64,000 bases of DNA from CALKZN01 sp050633585 (GTDB lineage Bacteria > Pseudomonadota > Gammaproteobacteria > Arenicellales > Arenicellaceae), in the NCBI GenBank assembly GCA_050633585.1, contig JBOEGT010000053.1:1-64000 (forward strand), read 5' to 3'. Positions 1 to 8,864 of this stretch are shown here, one piece after another. Position 1 is the stretch's first letter; every line of letters begins with the position of its first letter. The position numbers and the translations under genes are program-made. Under the pieces are notes generated by a model that worked only from the letters and a program-made list of their open reading frames with translations, was not told where the DNA came from and made no database searches.

Positions 1-270
1 TGAGCAGCCACCGCCTTTCACCACAAAAGGTGTTGCTGTTCGCAAGATGGCTTTTTGCTGTTTTGATAGTCGAGTGAGCCAAAGGCGTTTGCCTTGACGA
101 CGAACGAGGTCGGTCACGCCAAGCTCACGCTCGGAATTCACTTCATGGACCTCATTGGGCGTCCACATCAAACCTCGCATGAAGATAAAGATGAAAGTGG
201 CTAGCAATAATAGAATGATAAATGTGGTGGCTCGCACTAACCATTGGCGTTTGTCTAATTGTAAACTCAT
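1..270 (-). CDS. Small single-TM membrane protein, incomplete at window edge
   Basis: The first 90 codons read leftwards from an ATG at 268-270 and run off the window. Residues about 13-33 form one strongly hydrophobic helix (ATTFIILLLLATFIFIFM). A polar part follows with ELGVTDLVRRQGKRLWLTRL and a glycine-rich GGGC just before the edge. The Lys-Arg-Leu-Trp strand after a signal-anchor loosely recalls Rieske-type or other periplasmic electron-transfer subunits, but that is a guess and I do not recognise the family. It is divergent from the PilB/GspE-like gene across 162 bases. The reading frame is open throughout with ordinary codon use, so a real gene is likely; its C-terminus and function are unseen. 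Confidence 0.55.
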   Translation of the reverse strand, partial: MSLQLDKRQWLVRATTFIILLLLATFIFIFMRGLMWTPNEVHEVNSERELGVTDLVRRQGKRLWLTRLSKQQKAILRTATPFVVKGGGCS

Positions 271-432
271 AGCAAATAACTGATTTGATTAGTAATTTCA
301 TTTGCCATGTTTGCAACAGGCTTTTAAGATGTATGCAGTGAGTGAAAGCACCACTACACGAACGCAAAAAATAATAACGCTTAGTTTATCATCCTGCGTG
401 GATGATCAAGCAAACGTCTATGGGTCATTCTT

Positions 433-2178
433 ATGAAAGCAGAAAATTTTACCATTAAACCTATTTTAAAAGACATGGTGACGGCGGAGCTAATTAGCTC
501 TGAAGAAGCTTCTCGCATTTACTCTAATTTTAAGGATGACAAACGACAGAATGTGAACCCTTTGGTCGCGATTAGCAACACGATTCCGTCATCTAAAACC
601 GACTCCAATAAGAAATTAAGTTTAACCGAACTGTGTGAGTGGGTTGCTCAAGAATCAGGCATCGACTATTACCACATCGATCCATTAAAAATTGATGTGG
701 GTCCTTTAATGGATATTGTGTCGTATAAATATGCCGAACAAAATGGCATTCTACCTATTAAGGCCACGGCTAATAATGTGGTTTTTGCAACGGCAAAACC
801 CCATTCAATGAAGTGGCAGCATGAGTTGGAACAACTATTAAACCGTGAAGTCAGTTTTGTTTTTGCCAATCCAAAAGAAATTGATCGTTACCGCCAAGAA
901 TTCTATGCCTTAGCTCAGTCCATCCAAAAAGCCAAAAGCTTAGAAACCACTTCAGACATTCGCGAAAGCCTTGATCAATTGGTTGAACTGGGGCGTTCTG
1001 GGCAATTAGATGCGGAACATCACCATGTCATTCAAGTGGTAGATTGGTTGCTGCAATATGCGTTTGAACAACGAGCGAGTGATATCCATTTAGAACCACG
1101 CCAAGATCGTGGAGAAATTCGGTTCCGAATTGATGGTGTGCTTCAACACGTCTATCAAGTGCCCCCGAATGTTTTACTTGCCATGACTAGTCGCTTAAAA
1201 ACCTTAGGACGGATGGATATTTCTGAACGACGACGTCCACAAGATGGTCGTTTAAAAACGCGTAAGCCCGATGGTCATGATATTGAGTTGCGCTTATCCA
1301 CCATTCAAACGGCACAAGGCGAAAAAATGGTGATGCGGATTTTTGACCCTGAAGTGTTACAACGTAGCTTTAATGAACTCGGTTTATCAAGCCGTGAATT
1401 AGATTTATGGCGCACGTTAACCAGTCGAACGCATGGGATTGTGTTGGTGACTGGCCCCACCGGTTCAGGCAAAACCACCACGCTTTATTCAACACTACGT
1501 AAACTCGCCACCAGCGAAGTGAATGTGTGTTCGATTGAAGACCCGATTGAAATGGTGGAACCTGCATTTAATCAAATGCAGGTGCATTCTTCGATTGGCA
1601 TTGATTTCGCCTCGGGTGTGCGGGCTTTGTTACGTCAAGACCCAGACATCATTATGATCGGTGAAATTCGTGATTTAGAAACCGCGGAAATGGCGATTCA
1701 AGCGTCATTAACAGGTCACTTAGTGTTGGCCACGCTGCACACCAACGATGCCTGTTCAGCTGTTATGCGTTTGATAGAATTAGGCATCCCGAACTATTTG
1801 ATCAATGCTTCTGTGTTGGGTGTCATGGCGCAGCGTCTCATTAGAAAACTCTGCCCACATTGCAAACAAGAAAAACCCATGGAAGATGGCATTTGGGAAA
1901 CCGCGACTAAAGGTTGGAAAATCAAACCAACTAAAGCCAGTGTTTCTGAAGGTTGTTTAGAGTGTCGCCACACCGGTTATCAAGGTCGTATTGGCTTATA
2001 TGAAATGATGGAATTAACCTCTGAGACGAAAAAACTCATTGACGACAATGCGAGTTTAGAAACTCTACAAGCACAGTCTATTCGTGATGGTTTAATTCCT
2101 TTGAAAGTCTCTGGATTAAAGAAAGTAGCAGAAGGCCAATCCAGCTTAGAGGAAGTTTTACGCGTGTCGCCTATTTAA
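433..2178 (+). CDS. GspE/PilB family secretion or type IV pilus assembly ATPase
   Basis: Cytoplasmic hexameric ATPase of the type II secretion / type IV pilus superfamily (581 aa, usual size). An N-terminal MshEN-like domain (about 1-160) precedes the motor core. Visible motifs are Walker A GPTGSGKT at 341-348, the Asp-box region near 370, Walker B with DPDIIMIGEIRD from 403, and the His-box LATLHTND near 432-439. A tetracysteine zinc site (C474, C477, C508, C511) is typical of GspE/PilB rather than PilT. No pilin, platform or secretin gene lies beside it, so it cannot be assigned to pilus extension or protein secretion from context; it may be an orphan motor. A hairpin follows the stop. Confidence 0.88.
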   Translation: MKAENFTIKPILKDMVTAELISSEEASRIYSNFKDDKRQNVNPLVAISNTIPSSKTDSNKKLSLTELCEWVAQESGIDYYHIDPLKIDVGPLMDIVSYKYAEQNGILPIKATANNVVFATAKPHSMKWQHELEQLLNREVSFVFANPKEIDRYRQEFYALAQSIQKAKSLETTSDIRESLDQLVELGRSGQLDAEHHHVIQVVDWLLQYAFEQRASDIHLEPRQDRGEIRFRIDGVLQHVYQVPPNVLLAMTSRLKTLGRMDISERRRPQDGRLKTRKPDGHDIELRLSTIQTAQGEKMVMRIFDPEVLQRSFNELGLSSRELDLWRTLTSRTHGIVLVTGPTGSGKTTTLYSTLRKLATSEVNVCSIEDPIEMVEPAFNQMQVHSSIGIDFASGVRALLRQDPDIIMIGEIRDLETAEMAIQASLTGHLVLATLHTNDACSAVMRLIELGIPNYLINASVLGVMAQRLIRKLCPHCKQEKPMEDGIWETATKGWKIKPTKASVSEGCLECRHTGYQGRIGLYEMMELTSETKKLIDDNASLETLQAQSIRDGLIPLKVSGLKKVAEGQSSLEEVLRVSPI

Positions 2179-2199
2179 CGTTTTCACGCTTTTTACACA

Positions 2200-2229
2200 C
2201 GAATAAACCGAAGGCTTTCGGTTTATTCG
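2200..2229. terminator. Convergent hairpin terminator
   Basis: Perfect 13-bp inverted repeat (CGAATAAACCGAA / TTCGGTTTATTCG) with a GGCT loop, between the converging ATPase and DUF599 genes. Its right arm overlaps the DUF599 stop codon. A strong T-tract is missing on either side, so termination strength is uncertain, but the position and stem suggest a shared bidirectional terminator. Confidence 0.6.
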
Positions 2230-2966
2230 ACGCGATTAATCGCGGTATGTTGCAAGTTTTCTAGCACATAGGACTTAAAATCTCGACGATAAAGCACAGC
2301 CACCACGATGAGGTTCGCCAAGATGAAGAAAATGGGGCCTAAAAACCATGCTAGCACTGCAAGCGCAAAATAGTAGGCTCGCAGACCAAGATTAAAGTGG
2401 TGCGCGGCACTGGACATGATGCCAGCCGCACGTCTTGACCACTCAACAATTTCTGAAGATGGCGTGTGTTCGGTTCCATCTTTTTTAAACTGTTGTAGCG
2501 GCGCAGCGCCCATCATGGTGGTTAAGAAACCATAGCAACGCATTGACCAACAAAACTTAAAGAAGGCATGCACAAAAAGCAGAATGATGAGCATGATTTT
2601 GACTTGAATTTGCTCCGTGACCGCATCATTCACGAAGTGCAAAGATGACAGCACCGTAGCCACTTTTTCAGAAGAGCCTAGCACCGTGAGCAGGCCCGCT
2701 AAAATCAAAATGGATGTCGACGCAAAAAAAGCGACAGAGCGTTCAAAAATCCCCACGGAAATGATGTCTCTGGCAGTTTCTACGCGATAAGCCGACACGG
2801 CATTTAGCATCCATTGCTCTCTATGGGAGTGCAATGCGGTCGAGAGTGCTGGCGTTTTTTTTGATTTACGAATAGCGAAACGGGTATATCCTACCCATGA
2901 AGCCAGAAATACCACACACGCTAACCAATCAAAAAAACTAAACTGTAACCATTCTAGATTTATCAT
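2223..2966 (-). CDS. DUF599 family inner-membrane protein
   Basis: Integral membrane protein of 247 aa matching the DUF599 family. It has an N-terminal helix (about 10-28), the conserved basic segment with HREQWMLN and the RDIISVGIFERSVAFFASTSILIL block (here split over about residues 65-90), and further helices near 125-145 and 195-235. The family has no established biochemical role. It starts 20 bases downstream of the alpha/beta hydrolase stop on the same strand, so the two are probably co-transcribed. Family assignment is confident, function unknown. Confidence 0.8.
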   Translation of the reverse strand: MINLEWLQFSFFDWLACVVFLASWVGYTRFAIRKSKKTPALSTALHSHREQWMLNAVSAYRVETARDIISVGIFERSVAFFASTSILILAGLLTVLGSSEKVATVLSSLHFVNDAVTEQIQVKIMLIILLFVHAFFKFCWSMRCYGFLTTMMGAAPLQQFKKDGTEHTPSSEIVEWSRRAAGIMSSAAHHFNLGLRAYYFALAVLAWFLGPIFFILANLIVVAVLYRRDFKSYVLENLQHTAINRVE

Positions 2967-2986
2967 TTGAATCTCTTCTATGAGCG

Positions 2987-3964
2987 TTATTTTTCACTTT
3001 TGTGATGATCTACAAACTGCTGTATCGTACGAATGACTTCATCTGTACGGCTATGATGCGGCGCATGTCCTACACCCGGAATATCCAGCCATTGTACATT
3101 TTGTAGTTCATAGCTCAACTTTTCAGCGTGTAACCAACTACTCACCACATCGTCATCTTTGCCGGTGATAATTTGTACAGGTGTCGTGATCTGCCGATAT
3201 TTTCTACCCGCTAGCGCCACATATTCACACAATAGCCGCTGGTCTCTAAAATTATCTAACATCACTTGGGGCCTGAAAAACAAATCCAACGCAGTCTTTT
3301 CTCGGTAGCCCTGTGTTGGTTGTTCTGGGTCAAACAATTTTTTTAAGCCTGTAGACACATTAAAATACCCTATCACCGGCAACCATGTGTAAACCAATAG
3401 TTGCTTAATGCCAGGAAACATATCCAGATAGTTATACCATGTCACACCGTTTGGCCATGGATGAGAAACCGGTGACATCAAAATCGCACCTGACATTTCA
3501 TCACCAAACTCCATCATATAATCCAATACGACTGGTCCTGCCAATGAATGGCCTAGAACGAACGGTTGATCAATGCCTAATGCTAACAGCGCTGAGCGAA
3601 TCAAACGCATTTGCTCTTGTGGGTTACACCAATGCTTGCTACGCCCTTGTCTTGGTCTTTCGGAATAACCAAGGCCTGGTCGATCAAAAGCTATCACACG
3701 ATAATGCGTGGCTAACGTCTCAAAAATGGACGATTGGAAGTCATGAACATTTCCTGTCGCACCGTGTATCAACACCACCACTGGCTGGTTTGAGCCTTGC
3801 TGTGCTTTGTCAGCAAGGCTGTCCAAATAATGAAGGCGAATCGTTTCGCCTGAATAATCAACCTGAATAAACTGACCTACTGCGGGGTGTTTACTCAACA
3901 CGGTTTTAGCGAGTATAAAACTCGCTAAACATCCAATCACACAAAAAATGAACAGTATTAGCAC
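2987..3964 (-). CDS. Membrane-anchored alpha/beta-fold hydrolase
   Basis: Serine hydrolase of the alpha/beta superfamily, 325 aa. An N-terminal hydrophobic helix (residues 1-20) probably anchors it facing the periplasm. The oxyanion motif HGATGN is at about 67-72, the nucleophile elbow GHSLAG has Ser140, the likely catalytic Asp is near 270 (TGKDDD) and the catalytic His is His300 (GVGH). The sequence resembles generic esterase / epoxide-hydrolase-like enzymes, and the substrate cannot be read from the sequence. It lies 46 bases downstream of the phosphofructokinase gene on the same strand. Confidence 0.82.
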   Translation of the reverse strand: MLILFIFCVIGCLASFILAKTVLSKHPAVGQFIQVDYSGETIRLHYLDSLADKAQQGSNQPVVVLIHGATGNVHDFQSSIFETLATHYRVIAFDRPGLGYSERPRQGRSKHWCNPQEQMRLIRSALLALGIDQPFVLGHSLAGPVVLDYMMEFGDEMSGAILMSPVSHPWPNGVTWYNYLDMFPGIKQLLVYTWLPVIGYFNVSTGLKKLFDPEQPTQGYREKTALDLFFRPQVMLDNFRDQRLLCEYVALAGRKYRQITTPVQIITGKDDDVVSSWLHAEKLSYELQNVQWLDIPGVGHAPHHSRTDEVIRTIQQFVDHHKSEK

Positions 3965-4010
3965 GCGACCTGTTTTTTTATTATGAGGGAGTCAGTCCAG
4001 AAGTCTGCAA

Positions 4011-5267
4011 CTAAACGTCAAATTCAGTACTGAGTTTTTTCTCAACCAATTGACCCTTAATACGTGCATAGCAAGGCATACCGTTTTTATATTCGGGATA
4101 ATCTTCACCTTCAATTAATGGCAACAAATAGTCTCGACACGCTTGGGTAATACCAAAACCGTCTTCACTGATAAAGCTTTCAGGCATCATTTTTTCGACA
4201 TTGGCAACACCATCTAAAGGCGTTTCCCCTATCTTCCACTCATAGGGTTCCGTGGAGATTCGATCAATCGTCATCATGATGCCACTTTTGCCTGCTGCTG
4301 CTGCTTCGACGGCCGCTTTACCAACGGCATAGGCTTGATCAACATCCGACTTTGACGACAAGTGCCGTGCTGCGCGTTGTAAGTAGTCCGCAATCGCGTA
4401 ATGATATTTCAGACCTAGCTCCGCGCGAATTATGCTCGCAATCTCTTGTGCACACCCCCCTAATTGAGCATGTCCAAAGGCATCTTTTAAACCGGTATCA
4501 GACAAAAATTTACCATCTGGCGTTCTGACACCTTCAGAAACAACAACGCTCACATAGCCATGCTTTTGCACTTTTTCTTGCACCAATGCCAAAAATGCCT
4601 GTTGATCAAACGTGATTTCTGGAAACAAAATAATCAGAGGAATGTCATTTTCTTCATCAGCCGCTAAACCACCTGCCGCCGCAATCCAACCCGCATGGCG
4701 ACCCATCACTTCCACAATGAACACCTTGGTTGAGCTTTCACACATGCTTGCCACATCGAAGCTCGCTTCTCGGGTGGATACTGCAATATATTTTGCTACT
4801 GAACCAAATCCTGGGCAGTTGTCAGTGACAGGTAGATCATTATCGACTGTTTTTGGGATATGAATCGCTTGAATTGGAAAGCCCATTTGTTCCGAGAGTT
4901 GAGAGACTTTCAAACAGGTATCCGCCGAATCCCCACCACCGTTGTAAAAGAAGTAACCAATATTATGTGCTTTGAATACCTCGATTAAACGTTCATATTC
5001 AGCACGGTTATCTTCCAAACTTTTTAGCTTGTAGCGGCAAGATCCAAACGCACCAGAAGGCGTATGCTTCAACGCTGCAATCGTTTCATCTGTTTCTAAG
5101 CTGGTATCAATCAGTTCTTCTCTTAATGCGCCGATAATGCCATTTCGCCCCGCATAGACTTTGTCAATCTGTTCTATATTTTTGGCAGTTTGAATCACAC
5201 CACAGGCAGACGCATTGATCACTGCGGTGACACCACCCGATTGAGCATAAAAAGCATTTTTCTTCAT
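4011..5267 (-). CDS. pfp: Pyrophosphate-dependent 6-phosphofructokinase
   Basis: Converts fructose-6-phosphate and pyrophosphate to fructose-1,6-bisphosphate and phosphate, reversibly, in the cytoplasm (418 aa). Two positions that separate PPi from ATP enzymes are visible. In the GGGDS block (110-114) Asp113 occupies the place of the glycine used by ATP enzymes. In PKTVDND (138-144) Lys139 replaces the glycine of the ATP-type PGTIDND. The DIDR-like and MGRHAGW motifs are also present. A PPi enzyme lets one protein serve glycolysis and gluconeogenesis and is common in methylotrophs and autotrophs (family knowledge). It is divergent from mtgA across 236 bases. Confidence 0.9.
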   Translation of the reverse strand: MKKNAFYAQSGGVTAVINASACGVIQTAKNIEQIDKVYAGRNGIIGALREELIDTSLETDETIAALKHTPSGAFGSCRYKLKSLEDNRAEYERLIEVFKAHNIGYFFYNGGGDSADTCLKVSQLSEQMGFPIQAIHIPKTVDNDLPVTDNCPGFGSVAKYIAVSTREASFDVASMCESSTKVFIVEVMGRHAGWIAAAGGLAADEENDIPLIILFPEITFDQQAFLALVQEKVQKHGYVSVVVSEGVRTPDGKFLSDTGLKDAFGHAQLGGCAQEIASIIRAELGLKYHYAIADYLQRAARHLSSKSDVDQAYAVGKAAVEAAAAGKSGIMMTIDRISTEPYEWKIGETPLDGVANVEKMMPESFISEDGFGITQACRDYLLPLIEGEDYPEYKNGMPCYARIKGQLVEKKLSTEFDV

Positions 5268-5503
5268 GATAAAGGAATGTAATATTTGAAATTAATCGAT
5301 GTATAAACCGTTCATTATGACGGTTTTTCTATTAGGGTTCTTCTTTGGTCGCGTTTTTAGGAATATTTTCAATGAATTTTTAACAAACCCGAATCGCTTA
5401 TAGTGGTATTTTACCCGTGTGTTGATCGAGTTGCGAATGAGTTTGAAGAATTGTTGATGACATTTCTCGCATTTTTTAATAACAGCGATTTTATGAGTCT
5501 TTT

Positions 5504-6202
5504 TTGAAAAAATTTTTCCAAAAAATAGTCCGCTTTCTATGCAAATGGATCATCATTAGTGCGTGCTTACTGTGCTTGCTGAGTGCGGCGCTGATGAGTA
5601 CATTGCGTTGGATTGACCCACCAACAAGCCGCTTTATTCTGCGCTATGAAGCATCGGCTAATCGTGACGCTCGACGAGAGTGGATGGATATCGATAACAT
5701 GGCGTGGCATATGCCACTCGCTGTGATCGCATCGGAAGACCAACAATTTCCTCAACATAGAGGCTTTGATTGGTATCAAATTCAACAAGTGCTCAAAGGC
5801 TATTTCGATGGAAAAAGGCTTCGCGGTGCCAGCACTATTAGCCAACAAACGATTAAAAATTTATTTCTCTCTCCAGATCGTACACTCGGCAGAAAAGGCG
5901 TTGAGGCTTGGCTAACCTTTTGGCTTGAACTCACTGTACCTAAAAAGCGCATCTTAGAAATTTACTTAAACATTGCACAATTTGGCAAATCAGTTTTCGG
6001 TGTCAATGCGGCTGCCAAGCACTATTATGGCGTTTCAGGTAATCAATTAAACCCTGCCCAATCCCGGCTCATCGCGACCTGCCTGCCAGCACCATCCAGA
6101 TGCAAGCCCACATCACCATCAACACACACACTCAAAAAAACAGCGTGGATTGAAACATCGATGCGCAAGCTAGGCGGTAAAAGAGTCATTGACAGGCTAT
6201 AA
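5504..6202 (+). CDS. mtgA: Monofunctional biosynthetic peptidoglycan transglycosylase
   Basis: GT51 glycosyltransferase that polymerises lipid II into glycan strands at the outer face of the inner membrane (232 aa, usual length). It has one N-terminal TM helix (about 12-32). The donor-site motif ASEDQQFPQHRGFDW contains catalytic Glu78, followed by GASTISQQ, a basic KNLFL..GRKGVEAW block and RILEIYLNIAQFG. No penicillin-binding transpeptidase domain follows, as expected for MtgA. The only suitable start before the TM helix is TTG at 5504; the nearby ATG at 5493 is out of frame and stops at once. It lies 41 bases before hemB. Confidence 0.9.
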   Translation: MKKFFQKIVRFLCKWIIISACLLCLLSAALMSTLRWIDPPTSRFILRYEASANRDARREWMDIDNMAWHMPLAVIASEDQQFPQHRGFDWYQIQQVLKGYFDGKRLRGASTISQQTIKNLFLSPDRTLGRKGVEAWLTFWLELTVPKKRILEIYLNIAQFGKSVFGVNAAAKHYYGVSGNQLNPAQSRLIATCLPAPSRCKPTSPSTHTLKKTAWIETSMRKLGGKRVIDRL

Positions 6203-6243
6203 TCAATCCACACAAAATAAAGCACCACTAAACACTTCACAGC

Positions 6244-7257
6244 ATGATGAAATCAACTACCAATAGGCAGTTTCCCGAAACTAGAATGCGCAGAATTCGT
6301 AAGCAGGATTTCTCGCGACGCTTGTGTCAAGAAAATAGCATTAGCGCAAATGACTTGATTTGGCCAGTATTTGTGATTGAAGGCCAAAACCAGTCCGAAG
6401 AAGTGGCTTCAATGCCGGGTGTCCATCGTCTGTCAATTGATTTACTAGTGAAAGAAGCCTCTCGGCTCTCCTCCATGGGTTTGGCTGCGATTGCTTTATT
6501 TCCAGTGGTCAGGAATGATAAAAAATCTGATGATGCCAAGGAAGCATTTAATCCTGATGGCCTTGTTCAAAGAGCCGTAAAGGTGCTAAAAGAGTCATTA
6601 CCCGACGTTGGCATCATGACAGATGTCGCCTTAGATCCCTATACGTCTCATGGTCAAGACGGCTTGATCGATGCCGAAGGATATGTGTTAAACGATCAAA
6701 CCGTTGAGGTGTTGGTCAAACAAGCCCTATCTCATGCGGATGCTGGAGCAGATATTGTGGCACCTTCTGACATGATGGATGGCCGCATTGGTACAATTCG
6801 ATCGGCTTTAGAAACACATGGACATATTCATACGATGATCATGTCTTATGCCGCGAAATTTGCGTCGAGTTTTTATGGTCCTTTTCGTGATGCGGTAGGC
6901 TCAGCTGGCAATCTGGGCTCGAGCAATAAATTTACCTATCAAATGGATGTAGCTAATAGCAACGAAGCCTTACATGAAGTGGCTTTGGATATTGCAGAAG
7001 GAGCGGATTTTGTCATGGTCAAACCTGGCATGCCTTACTTAGACATTGTGAGACGCGTGAAAGACGAGTTTTCAGCACCTACCTTTGCCTACCATGTCAG
7101 TGGTGAATTCGCCATGCTCAAAGCCGCGGCAGCCAATGGTTGGCTGGATGAAAAAGCCACAACACTAGAAACCATGGTCGCATTCAAACGTGCTGGCGCT
7201 GACGGGATATTAACGTATTGCACACCCCAGCTATTAGCGTGGCTTAATGACACTTAA
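6244..7257 (+). CDS. hemB: Delta-aminolevulinic acid dehydratase (porphobilinogen synthase)
   Basis: Condenses two 5-aminolevulinate molecules to porphobilinogen, the first shared step of tetrapyrrole synthesis (337 aa). Schiff-base lysines are visible as Lys205 (SYAAK) and Lys260 (MVKPG). The metal loop reads DVALDPYTSHGQDG at 127-140. The three cysteines of the zinc enzymes are replaced by Ala129, Asp131 and Asp139, which marks the magnesium-dependent class. A second ATG one codon downstream is an equal start candidate. It follows mtgA closely and precedes gloA by 35 bases, so the three may share a transcript. Confidence 0.95.
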   Translation: MMKSTTNRQFPETRMRRIRKQDFSRRLCQENSISANDLIWPVFVIEGQNQSEEVASMPGVHRLSIDLLVKEASRLSSMGLAAIALFPVVRNDKKSDDAKEAFNPDGLVQRAVKVLKESLPDVGIMTDVALDPYTSHGQDGLIDAEGYVLNDQTVEVLVKQALSHADAGADIVAPSDMMDGRIGTIRSALETHGHIHTMIMSYAAKFASSFYGPFRDAVGSAGNLGSSNKFTYQMDVANSNEALHEVALDIAEGADFVMVKPGMPYLDIVRRVKDEFSAPTFAYHVSGEFAMLKAAAANGWLDEKATTLETMVAFKRAGADGILTYCTPQLLAWLNDT

Positions 7258-7292
7258 CATACATCGTTAAAACAAAACGAACGAGGTCCACC

Positions 7293-7733
7293 ATGCAATA
7301 TCTACACACGATGATCCGAGTGGGTAATTTAGAGGCTGCTCTAGACTTTTTCTGTGAAAAACTAGGACTCATAGAAATCAGTCGCAAAGACCATGAAAAA
7401 GGCCGTTTCAGTTTAATTTTTCTTGCTGCCCCCGGCGATCTTGACTCTGCCGAAAAAAATAAATCACCATTGCTCGAACTCACCTATAACTGGGATGAAG
7501 ATAGTTATTCCAGTGGAAGAAATTTTGGCCATTTGGCTTATCGCGTTGATAATATTTATGACACTTGTCAGCGTTTGTTGGACAAAGGAATCATCATTAA
7601 CCGCCCTCCTCGGGATGGTCATATGGCGTTTATAAAAAGCCCGGATGGCATTTCTATTGAATTACTCCAAAACGGTGCGTCTTTAACACCGCAAGAACCT
7701 TGGGTTTCTATGGAAAATACAGGCAACTGGTAA
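7293..7733 (+). CDS. gloA: Lactoylglutathione lyase (glyoxalase I)
   Basis: VOC-fold metalloenzyme that turns the methylglyoxal-glutathione hemithioacetal into S-lactoylglutathione (146 aa, close to E. coli GloA). All four metal-ligand positions of the bacterial enzyme can be matched: His5 (YLHTMIRV), Glu in LLELTYNW near residue 65, His in FGHLAYRV near 83, and Glu in ISIELLQ near 127. The YNW motif after the first Glu is diagnostic of GloA among VOC proteins. The short C-terminal tail differs from E. coli. It converges with the DUF6498 gene 26 bases away. Confidence 0.88.
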   Translation: MQYLHTMIRVGNLEAALDFFCEKLGLIEISRKDHEKGRFSLIFLAAPGDLDSAEKNKSPLLELTYNWDEDSYSSGRNFGHLAYRVDNIYDTCQRLLDKGIIINRPPRDGHMAFIKSPDGISIELLQNGASLTPQEPWVSMENTGNW

Positions 7734-7759
7734 ATAGATTAGAGACTAACAAACACGTT

Positions 7760-8434
7760 TCACGCCTTCACTCTGAGTTTTTGGTGTTCTTTACGATGAA
7801 AAGCAACATCCGTCGCCACCTTTGCAACAATGAGCGCCAGCAGCAAATACAGTGGTGAGCCAAACTCTTCAATTAAAAATGCGCCAGCAATTAGCCCAAT
7901 GTGCATGACAACAATCCGTTGATAAGGCAAGTGCATTGCTTTTGACACGGTCATGCGGCGGCGCTCTCCATTTTTAAAGTAATGCATGCGTAAAGACAAG
8001 CTATGACTAATTAGCATTGCAAACAGGGCTAATATCGCCGTTTCACCCATAGTGTCTTGTAAAAAGTGAATGATCAACGACGCATTCAAGAGCATATCTA
8101 TGGGCGAAAACATCTCTTCTAAACCATCAATTCGAATGGCGAGCAGTTCAAATAATAAGGCTCCATGCGCCATACAAAATATTCCATAATGAAGGGTGAA
8201 AAAACCACTAGCAAACAGACGGGAAAGTAGGTGTTGATCATTCGCCATGAAAACTATCCGAAGAATATTGATTGCACCGACAATGAGGTTTTCAATCCAA
8301 TACAACAGCATGACATTTTTTAACTCCCAATCATAAAAAAGTACACCTACCAGTGGCACTAAATTAGCCACGACTAAAATGATTGACGTTAACCTATCTG
8401 TCTCAGAAAAGTGTTTGGAAAAAGCAGTAGTCAT
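7760..8434 (-). CDS. DUF6498 family multi-pass membrane protein
   Basis: A 224-residue integral membrane protein. The segment from about residue 18 (LVVANLVPLVGVLFYDW, then a LLYWIENLIVG motif) is typical of DUF6498 proteins. Further hydrophobic helices lie near 75-100, 130-150 and 170-210. Function is unknown. Its ATG overlaps the stop of the upstream thioesterase gene by 4 bases (ATGA), implying translational coupling and a shared transcript. Confidence 0.72.
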   Translation of the reverse strand: MTTAFSKHFSETDRLTSIILVVANLVPLVGVLFYDWELKNVMLLYWIENLIVGAINILRIVFMANDQHLLSRLFASGFFTLHYGIFCMAHGALLFELLAIRIDGLEEMFSPIDMLLNASLIIHFLQDTMGETAILALFAMLISHSLSLRMHYFKNGERRRMTVSKAMHLPYQRIVVMHIGLIAGAFLIEEFGSPLYLLLALIVAKVATDVAFHRKEHQKLRVKA

Positions 8435-8805
8435 TCCGACGTAATTGATTTTTTTTGACCACTTTGATCAATGCATACAAAGGTAATATTCGTCTCAAAT
8501 AACACTTTGTTTGGATCGTCGTGTTTATAGCGTTCCCCAAAGACTTGGACATGGTAGGTGACGGAAGAATTCCCAACCCGTGTTTGTAAGCACGCGAAAC
8601 GTAATATTTGCCCTTCACGAATGCTGTGTTTAAATTCAACATTATCAAGTCCAATCGTGACAAAATTTTGACCTGGAAAGTCTAAACTGACTGAAATATA
8701 GCCAATTTCATCTATCCATTGCAGCAAGTAACCACCAAATAAATTGCCATAATCATTCAGATGACCGCGTAAAACGATCTTGTGATGAGAGATTTGTTTA
8801 TCCAT
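8431..8805 (-). CDS. Hot-dog acyl-CoA thioesterase
   Basis: Short cytoplasmic hot-dog protein (124 aa) of the YciA/BACH type that hydrolyses acyl-CoA. The family signature appears early as LNDYGNLFGGYLLQWIDE (about 15-32), where Asn and Gly-Gly precede the long helix and Asp/Glu completes the active site. LDNVEFKHSIREGQIL follows as the second conserved strand. It is coupled to the DUF6498 membrane protein by a 4-base overlap, and it is divergent from the DUF971-ubi operon. Chain-length preference is not readable. Confidence 0.83.
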   Translation of the reverse strand: MDKQISHHKIVLRGHLNDYGNLFGGYLLQWIDEIGYISVSLDFPGQNFVTIGLDNVEFKHSIREGQILRFACLQTRVGNSSVTYHVQVFGERYKHDDPNKVLFETNITFVCIDQSGQKKSITSE

Positions 8806-8864
8806 GTGGTAAAGATAGCATATTTTTTATGAAACCCTCGGTCAGTACGGCATATAATACGCCC

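Noticed and set aside
388..406. ATCATCC/GGATGAT hairpin upstream of the ATPase gene
   Set aside because: Only seven base pairs with no further context; it could be chance in a 162-base divergent promoter.
3439..3870. 143-codon open frame on the plus strand inside the alpha/beta hydrolase gene
   Set aside because: It is antisense to a hydrolase with all catalytic motifs, and its translation has no recognisable family or domain pattern.
5305..5326. AAACCGT/ACGGTTT hairpin with trailing Ts as a terminator
   Set aside because: No plus-strand gene ends before it; it lies in the leader of the phosphofructokinase gene and is too short to interpret.
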